Source: Mesobacillus maritimus (GTDB lineage Bacteria > Bacillota > Bacilli > Bacillales > Cytobacillaceae). Taken from it: a DNA stretch of 64,000 nt. The notes beneath the pieces were generated by a model. The model saw only the letters and a list, made by a program, of their open reading frames with translations, was not told where the DNA came from and did not search any database. The stretch is taken from positions 426,877-490,876 of the forward strand of contig NZ_JAMBNR010000001.1 of the NCBI RefSeq assembly GCF_023715205.1. Direction: 5' to 3'. Below are positions 1 through 8,732 of the stretch, piece by piece. The position numbers were made by a program, and so were the translations under genes. Each line of letters begins with the position of its first letter. The first letter of the stretch is position 1.

Positions 1-666
1 CCCAGTTACTGTAAACTCGGATGGTCCCCACATCATATTGTAAACTTCCGGATTTCTTAAATGTTTCCCTTGTTTTAAATGTTCTGGGTATGGATTTAAT
101 CGGCAAACAAAATGTTGATTGAAGATGGCTGTAGCTTTTTGATAATTTTCACTATCAGTAGTCCCATTTTCTTCACTTGCTAATATTACGTCTTGAACGT
201 CTTCAGGCAATTTTTTTAAGTTTCGGCGCTGATCTTGTTCCCATAGAGGAGCGCTTAAGCAGGGACTCGAGAAAATGATACTGTTCACTCCACTTGGCTT
301 TGTTAAACTGTAAGCCGCGGCGAGCGTGGTTCCCCACGAATGTCCTAATAGATTTACCTCTTCCAAATCTAGGGCTTTGCGAATTTCTGCTAATTCATAG
401 ACAAATCGTTCTAGTTTCCATAAAGAAGGGTCTGTTGGGCGCTCAGAACGACCACATCCTAACTGGTCGTATAGAATCACAGGACGGTTTGTCGCTAGCT
501 CCTCCAGACCTTCCAAAGAATAGCAAGAAGAACCAGGCCCACCATGTATTATGACAACAGGAGTACCATTTCCTTCCTCCTTGTTTAAATTAGTTACGCG
601 TCTGTACCAAACCTTTCCTCCTGTAACTTGAACAAAACTCTCTTCACGCTGAAATTGCTGTATCAA
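1..666 (-). CDS. Prolyl aminopeptidase-like alpha/beta hydrolase (3' end outside window)
   Basis: This reading frame runs off the left edge of the window, so only the N-terminal 222 codons are seen. It starts with TTG at 666, about 9 bases after AGGAG. The protein shows the HGGPGSS oxyanion-hole motif near residue 37, the YDQLGCGRS strand, and the nucleophile elbow GHSWG. This combination is typical of proline iminopeptidases, cytosolic peptidase-family S33 enzymes that remove N-terminal proline. The catalytic Asp and His would lie in the missing part. A related alpha/beta hydrolase without the HGGPG motif is the more distant alternative. The gene lies downstream of the sirtuin gene on the same strand, separated by a palindrome. 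Confidence 0.8.
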   Translation of the reverse strand, partial: MIQQFQREESFVQVTGGKVWYRRVTNLNKEEGNGTPVVIIHGGPGSSCYSLEGLEELATNRPVILYDQLGCGRSERPTDPSLWKLERFVYELAEIRKALDLEEVNLLGHSWGTTLAAAYSLTKPSGVNSIIFSSPCLSAPLWEQDQRRNLKKLPEDVQDVILASEENGTTDSENYQKATAIFNQHFVCRLNPYPEHLKQGKHLRNPEVYNMMWGPSEFTVTG

Positions 667-704
667 TGGTATCCTCTCCTCGATTGATTGTTGGTTGGTA
701 TAAT

Positions 705-729
705 ATGGATGGTGCCAGGCACCATCCAT
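705..729. repeat. Interspersed palindrome, copy 1 (GGTGCCAGGCACC core)
   Basis: A perfect inverted repeat with arms ATGGATGGTGCC and GGCACCATCCAT around a single A. It sits 16 bases past the stop codon of the sirtuin gene. It belongs to a family of eight copies confined to the first 27 kb and may act as a transcription terminator here. Confidence 0.85.
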
Positions 730-745
730 AAAATTGGAAATTTTA

Positions 746-1507
746 TTAGTCGACTAATTGGGTTAGGGTTTCGCCGATTGATTCGTGAATGACATAGGTA
801 TCGGGTGCATAATCATACGGGGTATCACCTTTATTGATTAGAATCATCGGTATTCCGTCCGCTTTGTATTGTGGAAATGTTGAGAACGGAGTAACTTGTA
901 GACTCGTACCTAGAACCAGTAGACAATCAGCCTGTCTTATCACATCTGTAATCGTAGCAAAACCGTCAGGGGTAAACCACTGGCCAGCATCTCCAAACAG
1001 GACCACATCTGGTTTTATGTAATGATCTTCCTCGTCATAGGCATCACATTTGTCACAGATATAAAACTCTATGTTTGTTTTCAAGCTCCGTTCTAACTCT
1101 TCTGTTGTATAGACTTCCCCACAATTCAGACAGGTCGCAGTTCTCATCGTCCCATGAAATTCAATTACATGTTTGCTGCCTGCCTTTTGGTGGAGACCAT
1201 CAATATTTTGCGTGATAATTTGGCTGACCTTTCCTTCTTTTTCCCATTTAGCCAAAATATCGTGCCCTTTATTTGGAACCGCGTCGGGATGATAGAGATT
1301 CTCAAAAGCGAATTGATAAAAGTCTCTTGGGTGCCGATAGAAAAAATCTAAAGAAAGGATCGATTCTGGTGCGCGATTATAGATCCCTGTACGCGATCGA
1401 AAATCCTTAATTCCTGATTCCGTGCTAATACCTGCCCCTGTTAGAACAACAATGTTTTTGGCATTTTGAATGATTTCTTTACTCTTTCTAATCATATTTT
1501 CTTTCAT
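746..1507 (-). CDS. SIR2-family NAD-dependent protein deacylase
   Basis: Sirtuins remove acetyl or other acyl groups from protein lysines and consume NAD. The 253-residue protein has every expected element in order: the NAD-binding motif GAGISTESGI near residue 24, TQNIDGLH near residue 99, the catalytic His in the EFHG segment, a four-cysteine zinc site (CLNC and CDKC, about residues 126-154), and the GTSLQV and INKG segments. Length is normal for a bacterial class U/III enzyme. The ATG at 1507 follows AAGGAG by 8 bases. It is probably a single-gene unit on the minus strand, ended by the palindrome at 705-729. B. subtilis SrtN is a homolog of this type. Confidence 0.93.
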   Translation of the reverse strand: MKENMIRKSKEIIQNAKNIVVLTGAGISTESGIKDFRSRTGIYNRAPESILSLDFFYRHPRDFYQFAFENLYHPDAVPNKGHDILAKWEKEGKVSQIITQNIDGLHQKAGSKHVIEFHGTMRTATCLNCGEVYTTEELERSLKTNIEFYICDKCDAYDEEDHYIKPDVVLFGDAGQWFTPDGFATITDVIRQADCLLVLGTSLQVTPFSTFPQYKADGIPMILINKGDTPYDYAPDTYVIHESIGETLTQLVD

Positions 1508-1538
1508 GACAATTTCTCCTTGAAGGTTATAAGATAAA

Positions 1539-1717
1539 GCGATTCTCGTAAAGATTGTTGTTAAAATCCGAAAGCTTGTTTTAACACGAAAAAAGCTTTA
1601 TTCTGCGTTATTACTTAGTTTATAAGCTCCTTTCTCCGTTTCTAAATTACTTGGAATGAATATAGCTATATCATTTTATATTAACTCTAAAAAGCAACAA
1701 AGTTTTGGAAAAGGGCC
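1539..1717. mobile_element. ISL3-like MITE, copy 1 (179 bp, 9-bp target duplication)
   Basis: A non-coding element resembling those at 34166-34351 and 36525-36709. It is flanked on both sides by the exact 9-base direct repeat TAAGATAAA (1530-1538 and 1718-1726). Its right end reads AAAGCAACAAAG...AAAAGGGCC, an imperfect inverted match to the left ends of the sister copies. An internal hairpin of the form GTTAAAATC/GATTTTAAC near the left end is shared, though degenerate here. It carries no transposase, so movement would need an enzyme encoded elsewhere. The left terminus of this copy has drifted from the GGCT consensus. Confidence 0.75.
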
Positions 1718-1914
1718 TAAGATAAAAACATGACTACATATCATCATCTAACCAAACATCTTGCTGATTTTCCAGTCGAAGAGTTAGTCGTTTGTTAATT
1801 TTTCAATTTGATTTATGTACCTAAAGACAGATTCAAGTTCACTGTAACTATAATTTTCTTAATGAAAAAGGAAGGTAATAGAATCAAATTCTAATACCTT
1901 CCCACTAATATAAA

Positions 1915-2691
1915 TTATAAAGTACTTCCCCCGTCAACGCTCAAAACAGTGCCAGTCACAAAATCACTTGCTTTGGTCGCTAGATAAATCGCCGCGCCTT
2001 TTAGCATGTTTTCATCACCAATTTTATTTAATGGGATGGTTTCAAGCACAGAATCTTCTTTCTGGTCCAAAGTTCCTTTCGTCATCTTTGTCCGGAACAT
2101 CCCAGGAGCAATGGCGTTAACATAGATTTGATGCCTTGCCCATTTTATCGCTAAATCCTTCGTAAAATGGATAACCGCCGCTTTACTAGTGGTATATCCG
2201 ATGGTATTGGTTATTTCTGGTGGTCTGACTGTCAAACCAGCAGCAGAAGCGATGTTAATGATTTTCCCGTAATTTTGCTCAATCATATGTTTCCCGACAG
2301 CCTTGCTCATTATAAATGTTCCAGTGACATTGACATTCATGACTTTATTCCATGCCTCTAAAGGCATTTCTTCTACTGGTGCTCCCCAGGTTGCGCCACT
2401 ATTATTAACAAGAATATCAATTTTCCCAAAATCAGTAAGTACTTGGCCTACGACCTCGTCTACCTGTGATTCACTTGTCACATCGAGAGAGTAGCTCCGG
2501 GCAGTGATGCCATATTCTTTTGATAGTCGGTCGGCGACATCTTCACAGTTTTCTATTTTACGTGAACAAAGGGCTAAATGACAGCCCATTTCTGCGTATA
2601 CTTCAGCAATTTGTTCTCCTAACCCACGTCCCCCACCTGTGATTAATGCAACTTGATTGGTGAGATCAAACAATTCTTTTACTTTCATCAT
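1915..2691 (-). CDS. Short-chain dehydrogenase/reductase (SDR)
   Basis: A classical SDR oxidoreductase of 258 residues, normal for the family. It has the TGGGRGLG cofactor motif near residue 18, NNSGA near 94, a catalytic Ser in the NIASAAG strand, and YTTSK as the catalytic YxxxK. It ends in the usual SVDGGSTL. The exact substrate cannot be told; members with this overall pattern include gluconate 5-dehydrogenase and 3-oxoacyl-ACP reductase-like enzymes. Two ATG codons stand in tandem behind AAGGA, and either may be used. It lies 23 bases downstream of the quinone reductase gene, so the two probably form one operon. Confidence 0.88.
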   Translation of the reverse strand: MMKVKELFDLTNQVALITGGGRGLGEQIAEVYAEMGCHLALCSRKIENCEDVADRLSKEYGITARSYSLDVTSESQVDEVVGQVLTDFGKIDILVNNSGATWGAPVEEMPLEAWNKVMNVNVTGTFIMSKAVGKHMIEQNYGKIINIASAAGLTVRPPEITNTIGYTTSKAAVIHFTKDLAIKWARHQIYVNAIAPGMFRTKMTKGTLDQKEDSVLETIPLNKIGDENMLKGAAIYLATKASDFVTGTVLSVDGGSTL

Positions 2692-2714
2692 AAGTTCCTT
2701 TCTAATCTAAGTTA

Positions 2715-3716
2715 TCAGTTTGATGGATTTGTTTCGTTCATTTTGATGACAACTTTGCCCCAAGTCTTTCTACCGCCTAGTAATTGCAGCGCTTCAGGTA
2801 CTTGTTCAAAATCAAAAGTTTTATAAAGCAAAGGTTTAATTTTACCTTCTTCATAAAGGTTCATGATATTTTCATGCTCTTTGACGACTTTTTCAGGATA
2901 CAAACGGTTAAAATACCCCCAATGGACGCCGACAACTGAATAGTTCTTCACTAAAACATGGTTGGCTTTTATAGTTGGAATCGTTCCACCAGCAAACCCA
3001 ATCACGAGAAGACGGCCATCGAAAGCGATGCATTTTTTCGATCGTTCAAACACTTCTCCACCAACAGAATCATAAATCACATCTGCCCCTTTGCCGCCTG
3101 TTTCTTTTTTCACTACTTCGACAAAGTCTTCGGTTAAATAATCAATCACCACATCGGCACCAAGCTCTTTACAGATTTGCGTTTTTTCTTTTCCACCCGC
3201 GGTAGCAATGACATAAGCGCCAGCCGCTTTTCCTAATTGAATGGCTGCTGAACCGACGCCACCCGCCCCAGCGTGAACAAGGAGTACTTCTCCTTTTTGA
3301 ATATCCGCTCTGTTGAAAAGAGCGTAATAGGATGTATGATAAGTAATAAATAAGGATGCGGCTTCATCAAACGGCATGCTTTCAGGAATAGGGTAGACTC
3401 TCGATTCATCAACCGAAACATAACCTGCGAGACCGCCTTTCGGAGCTGCAGGTTGTGCCATTACTTTTTGTCCAACTTTAAATGGACCATCTTCCCGACA
3501 TTTTAAAACAACACCAGATATTTCTGAACCAAATGTAAACGGCAGTGGTGGCTTTTCTTGATATGTACCTTGGCATAGTAAAATATCAAAAAAGTTCAGC
3601 GCGACCGCTTTTACTTCAATTAGCACCTCATTGTCTTTCCATTCTGGTTTTTCTACTTCTTCAATACTGAGTACATCTTGCGGATCGCCCAGTTTCTTTA
3701 CTTGCCAAACCTTCAT
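2715..3716 (-). CDS. NADPH:quinone oxidoreductase-type MDR protein
   Basis: A medium-chain dehydrogenase/reductase of 333 residues related to Qor. It has an N-terminal GroES-like fold with FGSEISGVV and the Rossmann motif AGAGGVGSAAIQL near residue 150. The cysteine clusters of zinc alcohol dehydrogenases are absent, which fits the zinc-free quinone/enal reductase branch. Such enzymes reduce quinones or alpha,beta-unsaturated carbonyls with NADPH. ATG at 3716 follows AAGGAG by 9 bases. It is the first gene of a probable two-gene operon with the SDR gene. A LysR gene is divergent upstream and is the likely regulator. Confidence 0.88.
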   Translation of the reverse strand: MKVWQVKKLGDPQDVLSIEEVEKPEWKDNEVLIEVKAVALNFFDILLCQGTYQEKPPLPFTFGSEISGVVLKCREDGPFKVGQKVMAQPAAPKGGLAGYVSVDESRVYPIPESMPFDEAASLFITYHTSYYALFNRADIQKGEVLLVHAGAGGVGSAAIQLGKAAGAYVIATAGGKEKTQICKELGADVVIDYLTEDFVEVVKKETGGKGADVIYDSVGGEVFERSKKCIAFDGRLLVIGFAGGTIPTIKANHVLVKNYSVVGVHWGYFNRLYPEKVVKEHENIMNLYEEGKIKPLLYKTFDFEQVPEALQLLGGRKTWGKVVIKMNETNPSN

Positions 3717-3851
3717 TTCATCATTCTCCTTTTCCCACTAAATTTCTACAAAAGCTACTCCCTAATTAGATAACTTCTCTAACCGCCAATTGAATCCTCC
3801 TAACTTGCGTTAAAAATATTTAATTTTCTAAATTTTTATTCATATGGAAAT

Positions 3852-3880
3852 AAATGGATGGTGCCTGGCACCATCCATTT
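3852..3880. repeat. Interspersed palindrome, copy 2
   Basis: A perfect palindrome, AAATGGATGGTGCC and GGCACCATCCATTT around one T. Unlike most copies it lies between divergent genes (the Qor-like gene and lysR). Here it cannot be a terminator for either neighbour and falls in the shared promoter region. Confidence 0.85.
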
Positions 3881-3971
3881 TTCTGGGAGTAAATTTATGA
3901 ATATTATGATAAAATAGTATTTTAATAGTGTTGTGCTCGTTTTTAAAACTTTAGCTAAGCAGGTGGACCAA

Positions 3972-4880
3972 TTGGATATCAAGCATTTGCAATATTTTTT
4001 GGAAGTTGCTAAGTATAAGAGCTTCTCACGTGCTGCTGATCAATTGTTTATTACTCAGCCAACAATTAGTAAGATGATCAAAAACCTTGAAGAAGAATTA
4101 GGGATTATTCTTTTTAAAAGGTCTCGTAAACAGCTTATTTTGACCGATGCCGGAAAGGTCATTCTAGAACAAGCTAAACAAATAGATCAAGCGTTTCATA
4201 ATCTAGGAACCCAGATAGATCAGCTTTCCGGCTTACAAAGAGGTCATATTCGAATCGGCCTTCCCCCTATTTTCGATGCAAAAAGGCTCTTGAAAATTAT
4301 TGGGTTATTTCATGAACAACATCCTGGCATTACGTTTCAACTTGTAGAAAATGGCTCGAAAAAAATTGAAGAAGCGGTTGAAACTAACCTACTCGATCTT
4401 GGCGTTGTGGTTTTGCCGACAAACAATGAAACGTTTGATTATTTTCCATTTATTGAAGAAGATTTAAAACTTATCATCCCCACATCCCACCGGTTTGCAT
4501 ATCGAGAACAAGTTGAATTAGAAGAATTAGCAGAAGAATCTTTTATTCTTTTTAATAAAGATTTTGTTCTAAATGATCGTATTCTCCTTTCCTGCAACAA
4601 TGCTGGGTTTCATCCAACAGTGATTTCTGAAAGTACTCAGCAGGTATTTATTGAACAAATGGTAGCAAATAAATTAGGCATTGCGCTTCTTCCGGAAAGT
4701 GTTTGTCGACATTTACCTAAAAATATCCGCTCAATCGAAGTAATAAATCCTAAGATACGTTGGAAATTGGCCGTGATTTGGAGAAAAAATCAGTACTTGT
4801 CTTTTGCGGCTAAGGAATGGCTACGATTTACCAAGCATCATTTACATATGGAGGAGGAAGAACTAGGCTCAGTTCTATAA
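3972..4880 (+). CDS. LysR-family transcriptional regulator
   Basis: A 302-residue LysR-type regulator with an N-terminal winged helix-turn-helix (DIKHLQYFLEVAKYKSFSRA, then TQPTISKMIKNLEEELG) followed by the periplasmic-binding-like effector domain. A GTG further upstream at 3933 would add 13 residues. However, TTG at 3972 is preceded by AGGTGG at a normal distance and starts the protein right at the conserved DIxHLxYF segment, so I prefer it. It is divergent from the Qor/SDR operon, the classical LysR arrangement, and so probably controls it. It is clearly paralogous to the LysR protein at 59492-60391, which also uses a TTG start. Confidence 0.9.
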   Translation: MDIKHLQYFLEVAKYKSFSRAADQLFITQPTISKMIKNLEEELGIILFKRSRKQLILTDAGKVILEQAKQIDQAFHNLGTQIDQLSGLQRGHIRIGLPPIFDAKRLLKIIGLFHEQHPGITFQLVENGSKKIEEAVETNLLDLGVVVLPTNNETFDYFPFIEEDLKLIIPTSHRFAYREQVELEELAEESFILFNKDFVLNDRILLSCNNAGFHPTVISESTQQVFIEQMVANKLGIALLPESVCRHLPKNIRSIEVINPKIRWKLAVIWRKNQYLSFAAKEWLRFTKHHLHMEEEELGSVL

Positions 4881-5088
4881 GCTGAACCTTGTTCTTTTTT
4901 ATGTAAGCAGTTACATAGATTTCATCTATCTTTACGATGAAATTTAACCATTTTACATGATACACGATGGGGCTTACACTTTTTATTAACAGGGGATATT
5001 CTATAACAGTTTCAAAATTTAGTCTGTGTTATTTAATAAGGAGAATGATTTTACTAGTGGCAAGCCAAACATTGAAGGGGGAAAAGTC

Positions 5089-5463
5089 ATGATTACTTTG
5101 CCAAGTATTGACCGGTTACAAGGAGCAAAAGAAACCATTGACCATTTAAAACAGAACCATCCATTTCTTTACGAAAAGCTCTTACATGTTGTCCATCTTA
5201 CGAGAGCGCTTCAATTTAAGTACCATTATCTAGGCTGTATTTTACTCAATCAAGACTGTCACGCGGAGGATAAACCGAGAAATGTTTATGATTCCGTTTT
5301 AAGTTTGTATCAACATGAGGTACAAATTCTGAAAAACAACCCGAATTTCCAACTCGTTACCCACTTATTTACAGAGTTTGAACCAATTGGATATGCAAAG
5401 ATTTGTCTCCTCATTCTCAACCGAACACCTACATCACTTGTTGGTCCAACAAGCATCAAATAG
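5089..5463 (+). CDS. Hypothetical protein, 124 residues
   Basis: I do not recognise a family. ATG at 5089 follows AAGGGGG by about 6 bases, a better start than the upstream TTG at 5026. The protein is soluble-looking and mostly helical. It has two histidine-rich stretches (LLHVVHLTRALQFKYHYLGC) and a hydrophobic C-terminal part (YAKICLLILN) that is too short for a confident membrane segment. The palindrome at 5516-5542 follows it and could terminate its transcript. It has no operon partners. Confidence 0.6.
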   Translation: MITLPSIDRLQGAKETIDHLKQNHPFLYEKLLHVVHLTRALQFKYHYLGCILLNQDCHAEDKPRNVYDSVLSLYQHEVQILKNNPNFQLVTHLFTEFEPIGYAKICLLILNRTPTSLVGPTSIK

Positions 5464-5515
5464 ATTGTTCCATTTTTTGTTCCCTGGACTTTTTCCAGGT
5501 ATTTTCCAGGTGACA

Positions 5516-5542
5516 GGCACCATCCAGTTTTTGGATGGTGCC
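5516..5542. repeat. Interspersed palindrome, variant copy 3 (open loop)
   Basis: The same arms as the other copies but inside-out. GGCACCATCCA and TGGATGGTGCC form an 11-bp stem around a five-base loop instead of meeting at GGTGCC. It looks like two half-copies joined head to head. It lies just past the 5089-5463 gene. Confidence 0.75.
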
Positions 5543-5594
5543 ATTTGAATGTAAGGCTCTTTTTAAGACGGATTCTCCGATACATTACGCCTTT

Positions 5595-5935
5595 TTAATC
5601 AATTACATCCACTATGCTTGCTTGCTGTTGGTGAATGTCTTGAAAAGCGATACCCGATGTCGGTGCCCAGTGGTCGAATAATTGGTCGCACGGTTCTTTA
5701 TGAAATTCCAAAGGACTGTTCTTTGTTAACCAATTTATCAAACACTAAGATTTCGCCCACACCCCTTTACAACCCGTACCATATCACGAAAAGCTTCTTG
5801 TCCATCTAGTACAATTGTTAAAATCAAACTAGCAGCGACAACATTATAGCTGTGTGATTCGAACCTTAAACTCTGCGCATCCATTTATAAAATTTCAATG
5901 TTATTTAGGGTAATGTCTTTTAGCTTGATTCAGCA
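5595..5935 (-). pseudogene. Decayed SAM-dependent methyltransferase fragment
   Basis: No intact frame exists, but pieces in shifting minus-strand frames read in order as a class I methyltransferase. They are LNQAKRHYP, then NIEIL-stop-MDAQSLRFESHSYNVVAASLIL, then VLDGQEAFRDMVRVVKGCGR, then ILVFDKLVNKEQSFGIS, and finally RPLGTDIG and FQDIHQQQASIVDVID-stop at 5595. The DAQSLxFES, MVRVVKxxGR and ILVFDK stretches are the usual strands 4-5 of the fold. At least two stops and two or three frameshifts are needed. The N-terminal SAM-binding glycine motif is not visible upstream, so the remnant is also truncated. Confidence 0.72.
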
Positions 5936-6055
5936 TCGATTATGAATAACTTCATATCATAAGAAAAATTTACAATCTCAACAAACAAAAAAGCTGTTGA
6001 ACGATTAAATTCAGTAGCTTACTCTATCCTCATCCTCTACTTAGGGACAATATCC

Positions 6056-7216
6056 TTATTTCTTCCCTGACAAACGTTCAATGGTTTTCGCCAATAACAA
6101 CGTCCGCTCAGGTATGGAACCAATTTCAACATACTCCTTGTCACTATGAGCATTTCCACCAACCGGTCCAAGGCCATCAACAGTAGCGACTCCATTGGCC
6201 GCTGTAAAAGAGGCATCGCCGCCCCCTCCAGTACTTGTTGCTGAAACTTTGAGCCCAATTTCTTCTCCAACACCTTTAATGATATGCAGCAAGGATTTTG
6301 TTTGGTCATTCTGTTCCATTGGTGGACGACCAATTTCTCCTTCTAATTCGACGTTCGTTCCTGGAACTTCAGTTGTTGCACATATTTCTTTCATTTTCTC
6401 TTCTAAGTACTCTGCTTGCTCGATTTCTGAAATCCGGACATCGACGTGGGCAACCGCACTGTCAGAAACCGTGTTAACGGCTGTTCCACCTTCGATGATG
6501 CCTACATTGACACTCATTCCTTTGTCATGGTCCGTTAAGTCATGAAGTTGGATAATTTTATAGGCAAGCTCTTCGATCGCGCTTCGCCCCTTTTCCGGCT
6601 CAATTCCCGAGTGGGCCGCTTTTCCTTGGACCATTAAGGTGAACCGCCCCCCACCACGCCTCGCCTCCACAAGTGACCCATCTTTTCGGGCAGGTTCCAT
6701 GACGAGTGCAAATTTTTTCCACTTTGATCTTTCTTCAATCAGCGATCGTGAAGACGGAGATCCGATTTCTTCGTCACTATTTAAGAGAATTTCAACATTT
6801 TCAACACTATCTGAACCGCTCCAAATCAATGTTTTAATCGCATATAAAACTTCCACTAAACTCGACTTCATATCAACAACACCAGGGCCATATGCTTTGT
6901 CGCCATTTATATGAAAAGGGCGCTCTGCCACCGTTCCTTCCGGAAAAACGGTATCCATATGGGCCAAAAGGATGATTTCAGGACTCTTTGCCTTTTTGTG
7001 GCGAATAACTAAGTGATTGCCGTAAACCTCTTCTTCCTTCACATCAATGATAAAGCCTAATTCTTCATACTTTTTTATTAAAATTGACCCAATTCGGTCA
7101 ATTCCCTTTTTAACATATGACCCGCTGTCTATATTTACTAGCTGCTCGATTAAATCTAGCATCTCAGTTTTCTTTGAATTAATGTATGCTTCCACTATCG
7201 GTTCTCCTATATTCAA
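6056..7216 (-). CDS. M20-family metallopeptidase (glutamate carboxypeptidase-like)
   Basis: A zinc-dependent amidohydrolase of the ArgE/DapE/CPG2 family, 386 residues. Metal ligands and catalytic residues are visible: His86 and Asp88 in AHMDTV, Asp115 in GVVDMK, the Glu149-Glu150 pair in NSDEEIGS, and the late His in GNAHSDKEYVEI. The dimerisation insert contains GKAAHSGIEPEKGRSA. The pattern GPGVVDMKSSL and a late GPVGGNAHS are most like carboxypeptidase G2, which cleaves C-terminal glutamate, but the substrate is not certain. It is cytosolic, with no signal peptide. It stands alone, next to the methyltransferase remnant. Confidence 0.88.
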   Translation of the reverse strand: MNIGEPIVEAYINSKKTEMLDLIEQLVNIDSGSYVKKGIDRIGSILIKKYEELGFIIDVKEEEVYGNHLVIRHKKAKSPEIILLAHMDTVFPEGTVAERPFHINGDKAYGPGVVDMKSSLVEVLYAIKTLIWSGSDSVENVEILLNSDEEIGSPSSRSLIEERSKWKKFALVMEPARKDGSLVEARRGGGRFTLMVQGKAAHSGIEPEKGRSAIEELAYKIIQLHDLTDHDKGMSVNVGIIEGGTAVNTVSDSAVAHVDVRISEIEQAEYLEEKMKEICATTEVPGTNVELEGEIGRPPMEQNDQTKSLLHIIKGVGEEIGLKVSATSTGGGGDASFTAANGVATVDGLGPVGGNAHSDKEYVEIGSIPERTLLLAKTIERLSGKK

Positions 7217-7368
7217 TTATTTGCTTTCTTATAATCTTGTTATTTCATGGTGATGTTCCAATTTCTGCTAGCTTTCCACCAAGCAAGAAAAAGAACTAAT
7301 AAATAATTACTATTACTTCCATAAAATTATTATCCTCTTTTGCGAACATAATCTTTCCACAAAAATAA

Positions 7369-7390
7369 GTCTTTAACATTCGTTAAAGAC
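7369..7390 (-). terminator. Hairpin, possible terminator
   Basis: GTCTTTAAC and GTTAAAGAC pair perfectly around a four-base loop. On the minus strand a T-rich stretch (TTATTTTTG) follows, so it could end the DinB transcript 120 bases downstream of that gene. Confidence 0.45.
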
Positions 7391-7509
7391 CGAGGTAAGA
7401 TCCAATGTAAATGTTTCTATACCAACAGGACTCTTTGTGACGACAGTCTTTTTTGTTCTTCTTTATACTATATAAAAATAATCCCCATGTCTATTGCTAT
7501 CAGGACAAA

Positions 7510-7971
7510 CTAATCTAGCGACCTTTTATAGATTATAAAATCTGTAGAAATAGGTTTGCTCCCTAGTTCACGAAGTTTTAGATTCATTTGTCCTCGATGA
7601 TAATGGCCATGCAGAGCTACGTGGGTTAGGATTTCCCTCTTGGTGTTCGTATGCTGTTTACCTTCACTATTTTGGTAGCAAACAGGTACATCTAATTCTG
7701 CTTCTGACAAACTGTCAAACATCGTTTGGATTATACGGTGATTCTCTCTACTCATTTCATGGCATTCCTCCACAGTAAAGTCACCCCAGATTGCTATTGA
7801 AGATAAATCATTTTCTTGCATCCGAGCCATCCAAAGCTTCTCTGTTAAAAGGAGATGAGAAAATAAGCTTAGGAGTTGTTGTTGATCGTTAGCTCTATTC
7901 TCCGTTAACGTATCTAATAGCTTTTGATTTGCCCAAAATAAGTGATCGTACATCATTCTTATTGTGTTCAT
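7510..7971 (-). CDS. DinB/YfiT-family protein
   Basis: A 153-residue four-helix-bundle protein of the DinB superfamily. The metal-binding histidines appear as SHLLLTEKLW near residue 38 and HVALHGHYHRGQ near residue 122, the usual three-His arrangement. Family members include bacillithiol- or mycothiol-dependent transferases and DNA-damage-inducible proteins, so in a Bacillaceae genome a bacillithiol-related role is possible but not shown. The ATG follows GGGGTG. It is monocistronic on the minus strand. Confidence 0.85.
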   Translation of the reverse strand: MNTIRMMYDHLFWANQKLLDTLTENRANDQQQLLSLFSHLLLTEKLWMARMQENDLSSIAIWGDFTVEECHEMSRENHRIIQTMFDSLSEAELDVPVCYQNSEGKQHTNTKREILTHVALHGHYHRGQMNLKLRELGSKPISTDFIIYKRSLD

Positions 7972-8099
7972 TTTACACCCCTGTTAGCTCTCTTCCGACG
8001 TTTCTTTTTTTCAAGCGTTATGATTGAACTTTATTCATTATATTTCAGAAAATTAAGATAGGATAGCAGAAATTTTTTTGACATTTGTTTCTAGACGAA

Positions 8100-8125
8100 A
8101 AAAGCTCCACATGTGTGGAGCTTTT
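8100..8125 (-). terminator. Rho-independent terminator of the thioesterase gene
   Basis: An 11-bp perfect stem (AAAAGCTCCAC/GTGGAGCTTTT) with a four-base loop. On the minus strand it is followed by a run of T, 8 bases after the stop codon of the thioesterase gene. Confidence 0.85.
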
Positions 8126-8132
8126 GCCAGGA

Positions 8133-8618
8133 CTACAATTTTTCTTTGCCAATCATAGCACGGTCTTTCCGATTTGCTTTCCTTGCTGGTGCTGTATCGA
8201 ATAACCTTTTCTCTTCTTCTGAATGTGGGATGACTTTCGGTACAGGAATGGGGCGTCCGTATTCATCTACTGCAACCATAGTCAGGAACGATTCTGTCGT
8301 AAGCTTCTCCTCACCAGTGAGGAGATTATTCGAATGTACTTTCACATAAACCTCCATCGAGGTTCTGCCTGTTGAAGTAACGAATGCTTCAAGAACCAAG
8401 GCGTCCCCCACTGTGGCAGAGGAAACAAAATCAACAGAATCAATGGATGCCGTCACCACCGCGCTTTTGCTATGCTTCATCGCAGTAAGTGCAGCAATTT
8501 CGTCTATATAGGCAAGCACTTTCCCTCCAAATATTGTTTGTAGATGATTGGTATCAGGTGGTAGAACCAATCTCGTCTGGGTTGTTTTCGATCGTTCAAC
8601 TGGATATGCGCTTTCCAT
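8133..8618 (-). CDS. Hotdog-fold acyl-CoA thioesterase
   Basis: A 161-residue YciA/BFIT-type thioesterase that hydrolyses acyl-CoA to free acid and CoA. It has the hotdog helix NHLQTIFGGKVLAYIDEIAALTA with its catalytic acidic residue, and then VTASIDSVDF, which matches the family. B. subtilis YkhA is of this kind. The first ATG at 8630 overlaps the ribosome binding site (ATGGAGG), so the ATG at 8618 is the better start. A strong terminator follows. The gene lies 115 bases downstream of the NarK-PAS gene, with palindrome copy 4 between them. Confidence 0.9.
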   Translation of the reverse strand: MESAYPVERSKTTQTRLVLPPDTNHLQTIFGGKVLAYIDEIAALTAMKHSKSAVVTASIDSVDFVSSATVGDALVLEAFVTSTGRTSMEVYVKVHSNNLLTGEEKLTTESFLTMVAVDEYGRPIPVPKVIPHSEEEKRLFDTAPARKANRKDRAMIGKEKL

Positions 8619-8712
8619 AAAAACCTCCATTTAACAATAGTTCAAAAGATTATATTATCGTATCCGCTCTTGCCAAACAAGAATAGTTTCTCCAAATCCC
8701 CAGAAAAATGTT

Positions 8713-8732
8713 AGGTGCCAGGCACCATCCAG
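8713..8732. repeat. Interspersed palindrome, copy 4 (short)
   Basis: GGTGCCAGGCACC with only one full flank (ATCCAG), ending directly at the stop codon of the transporter-PAS gene. Confidence 0.75.

Noticed and set aside
5618..5809. A 63-codon plus-strand frame
   Set aside because: It is the antisense of the decayed methyltransferase and has no ribosome binding site.
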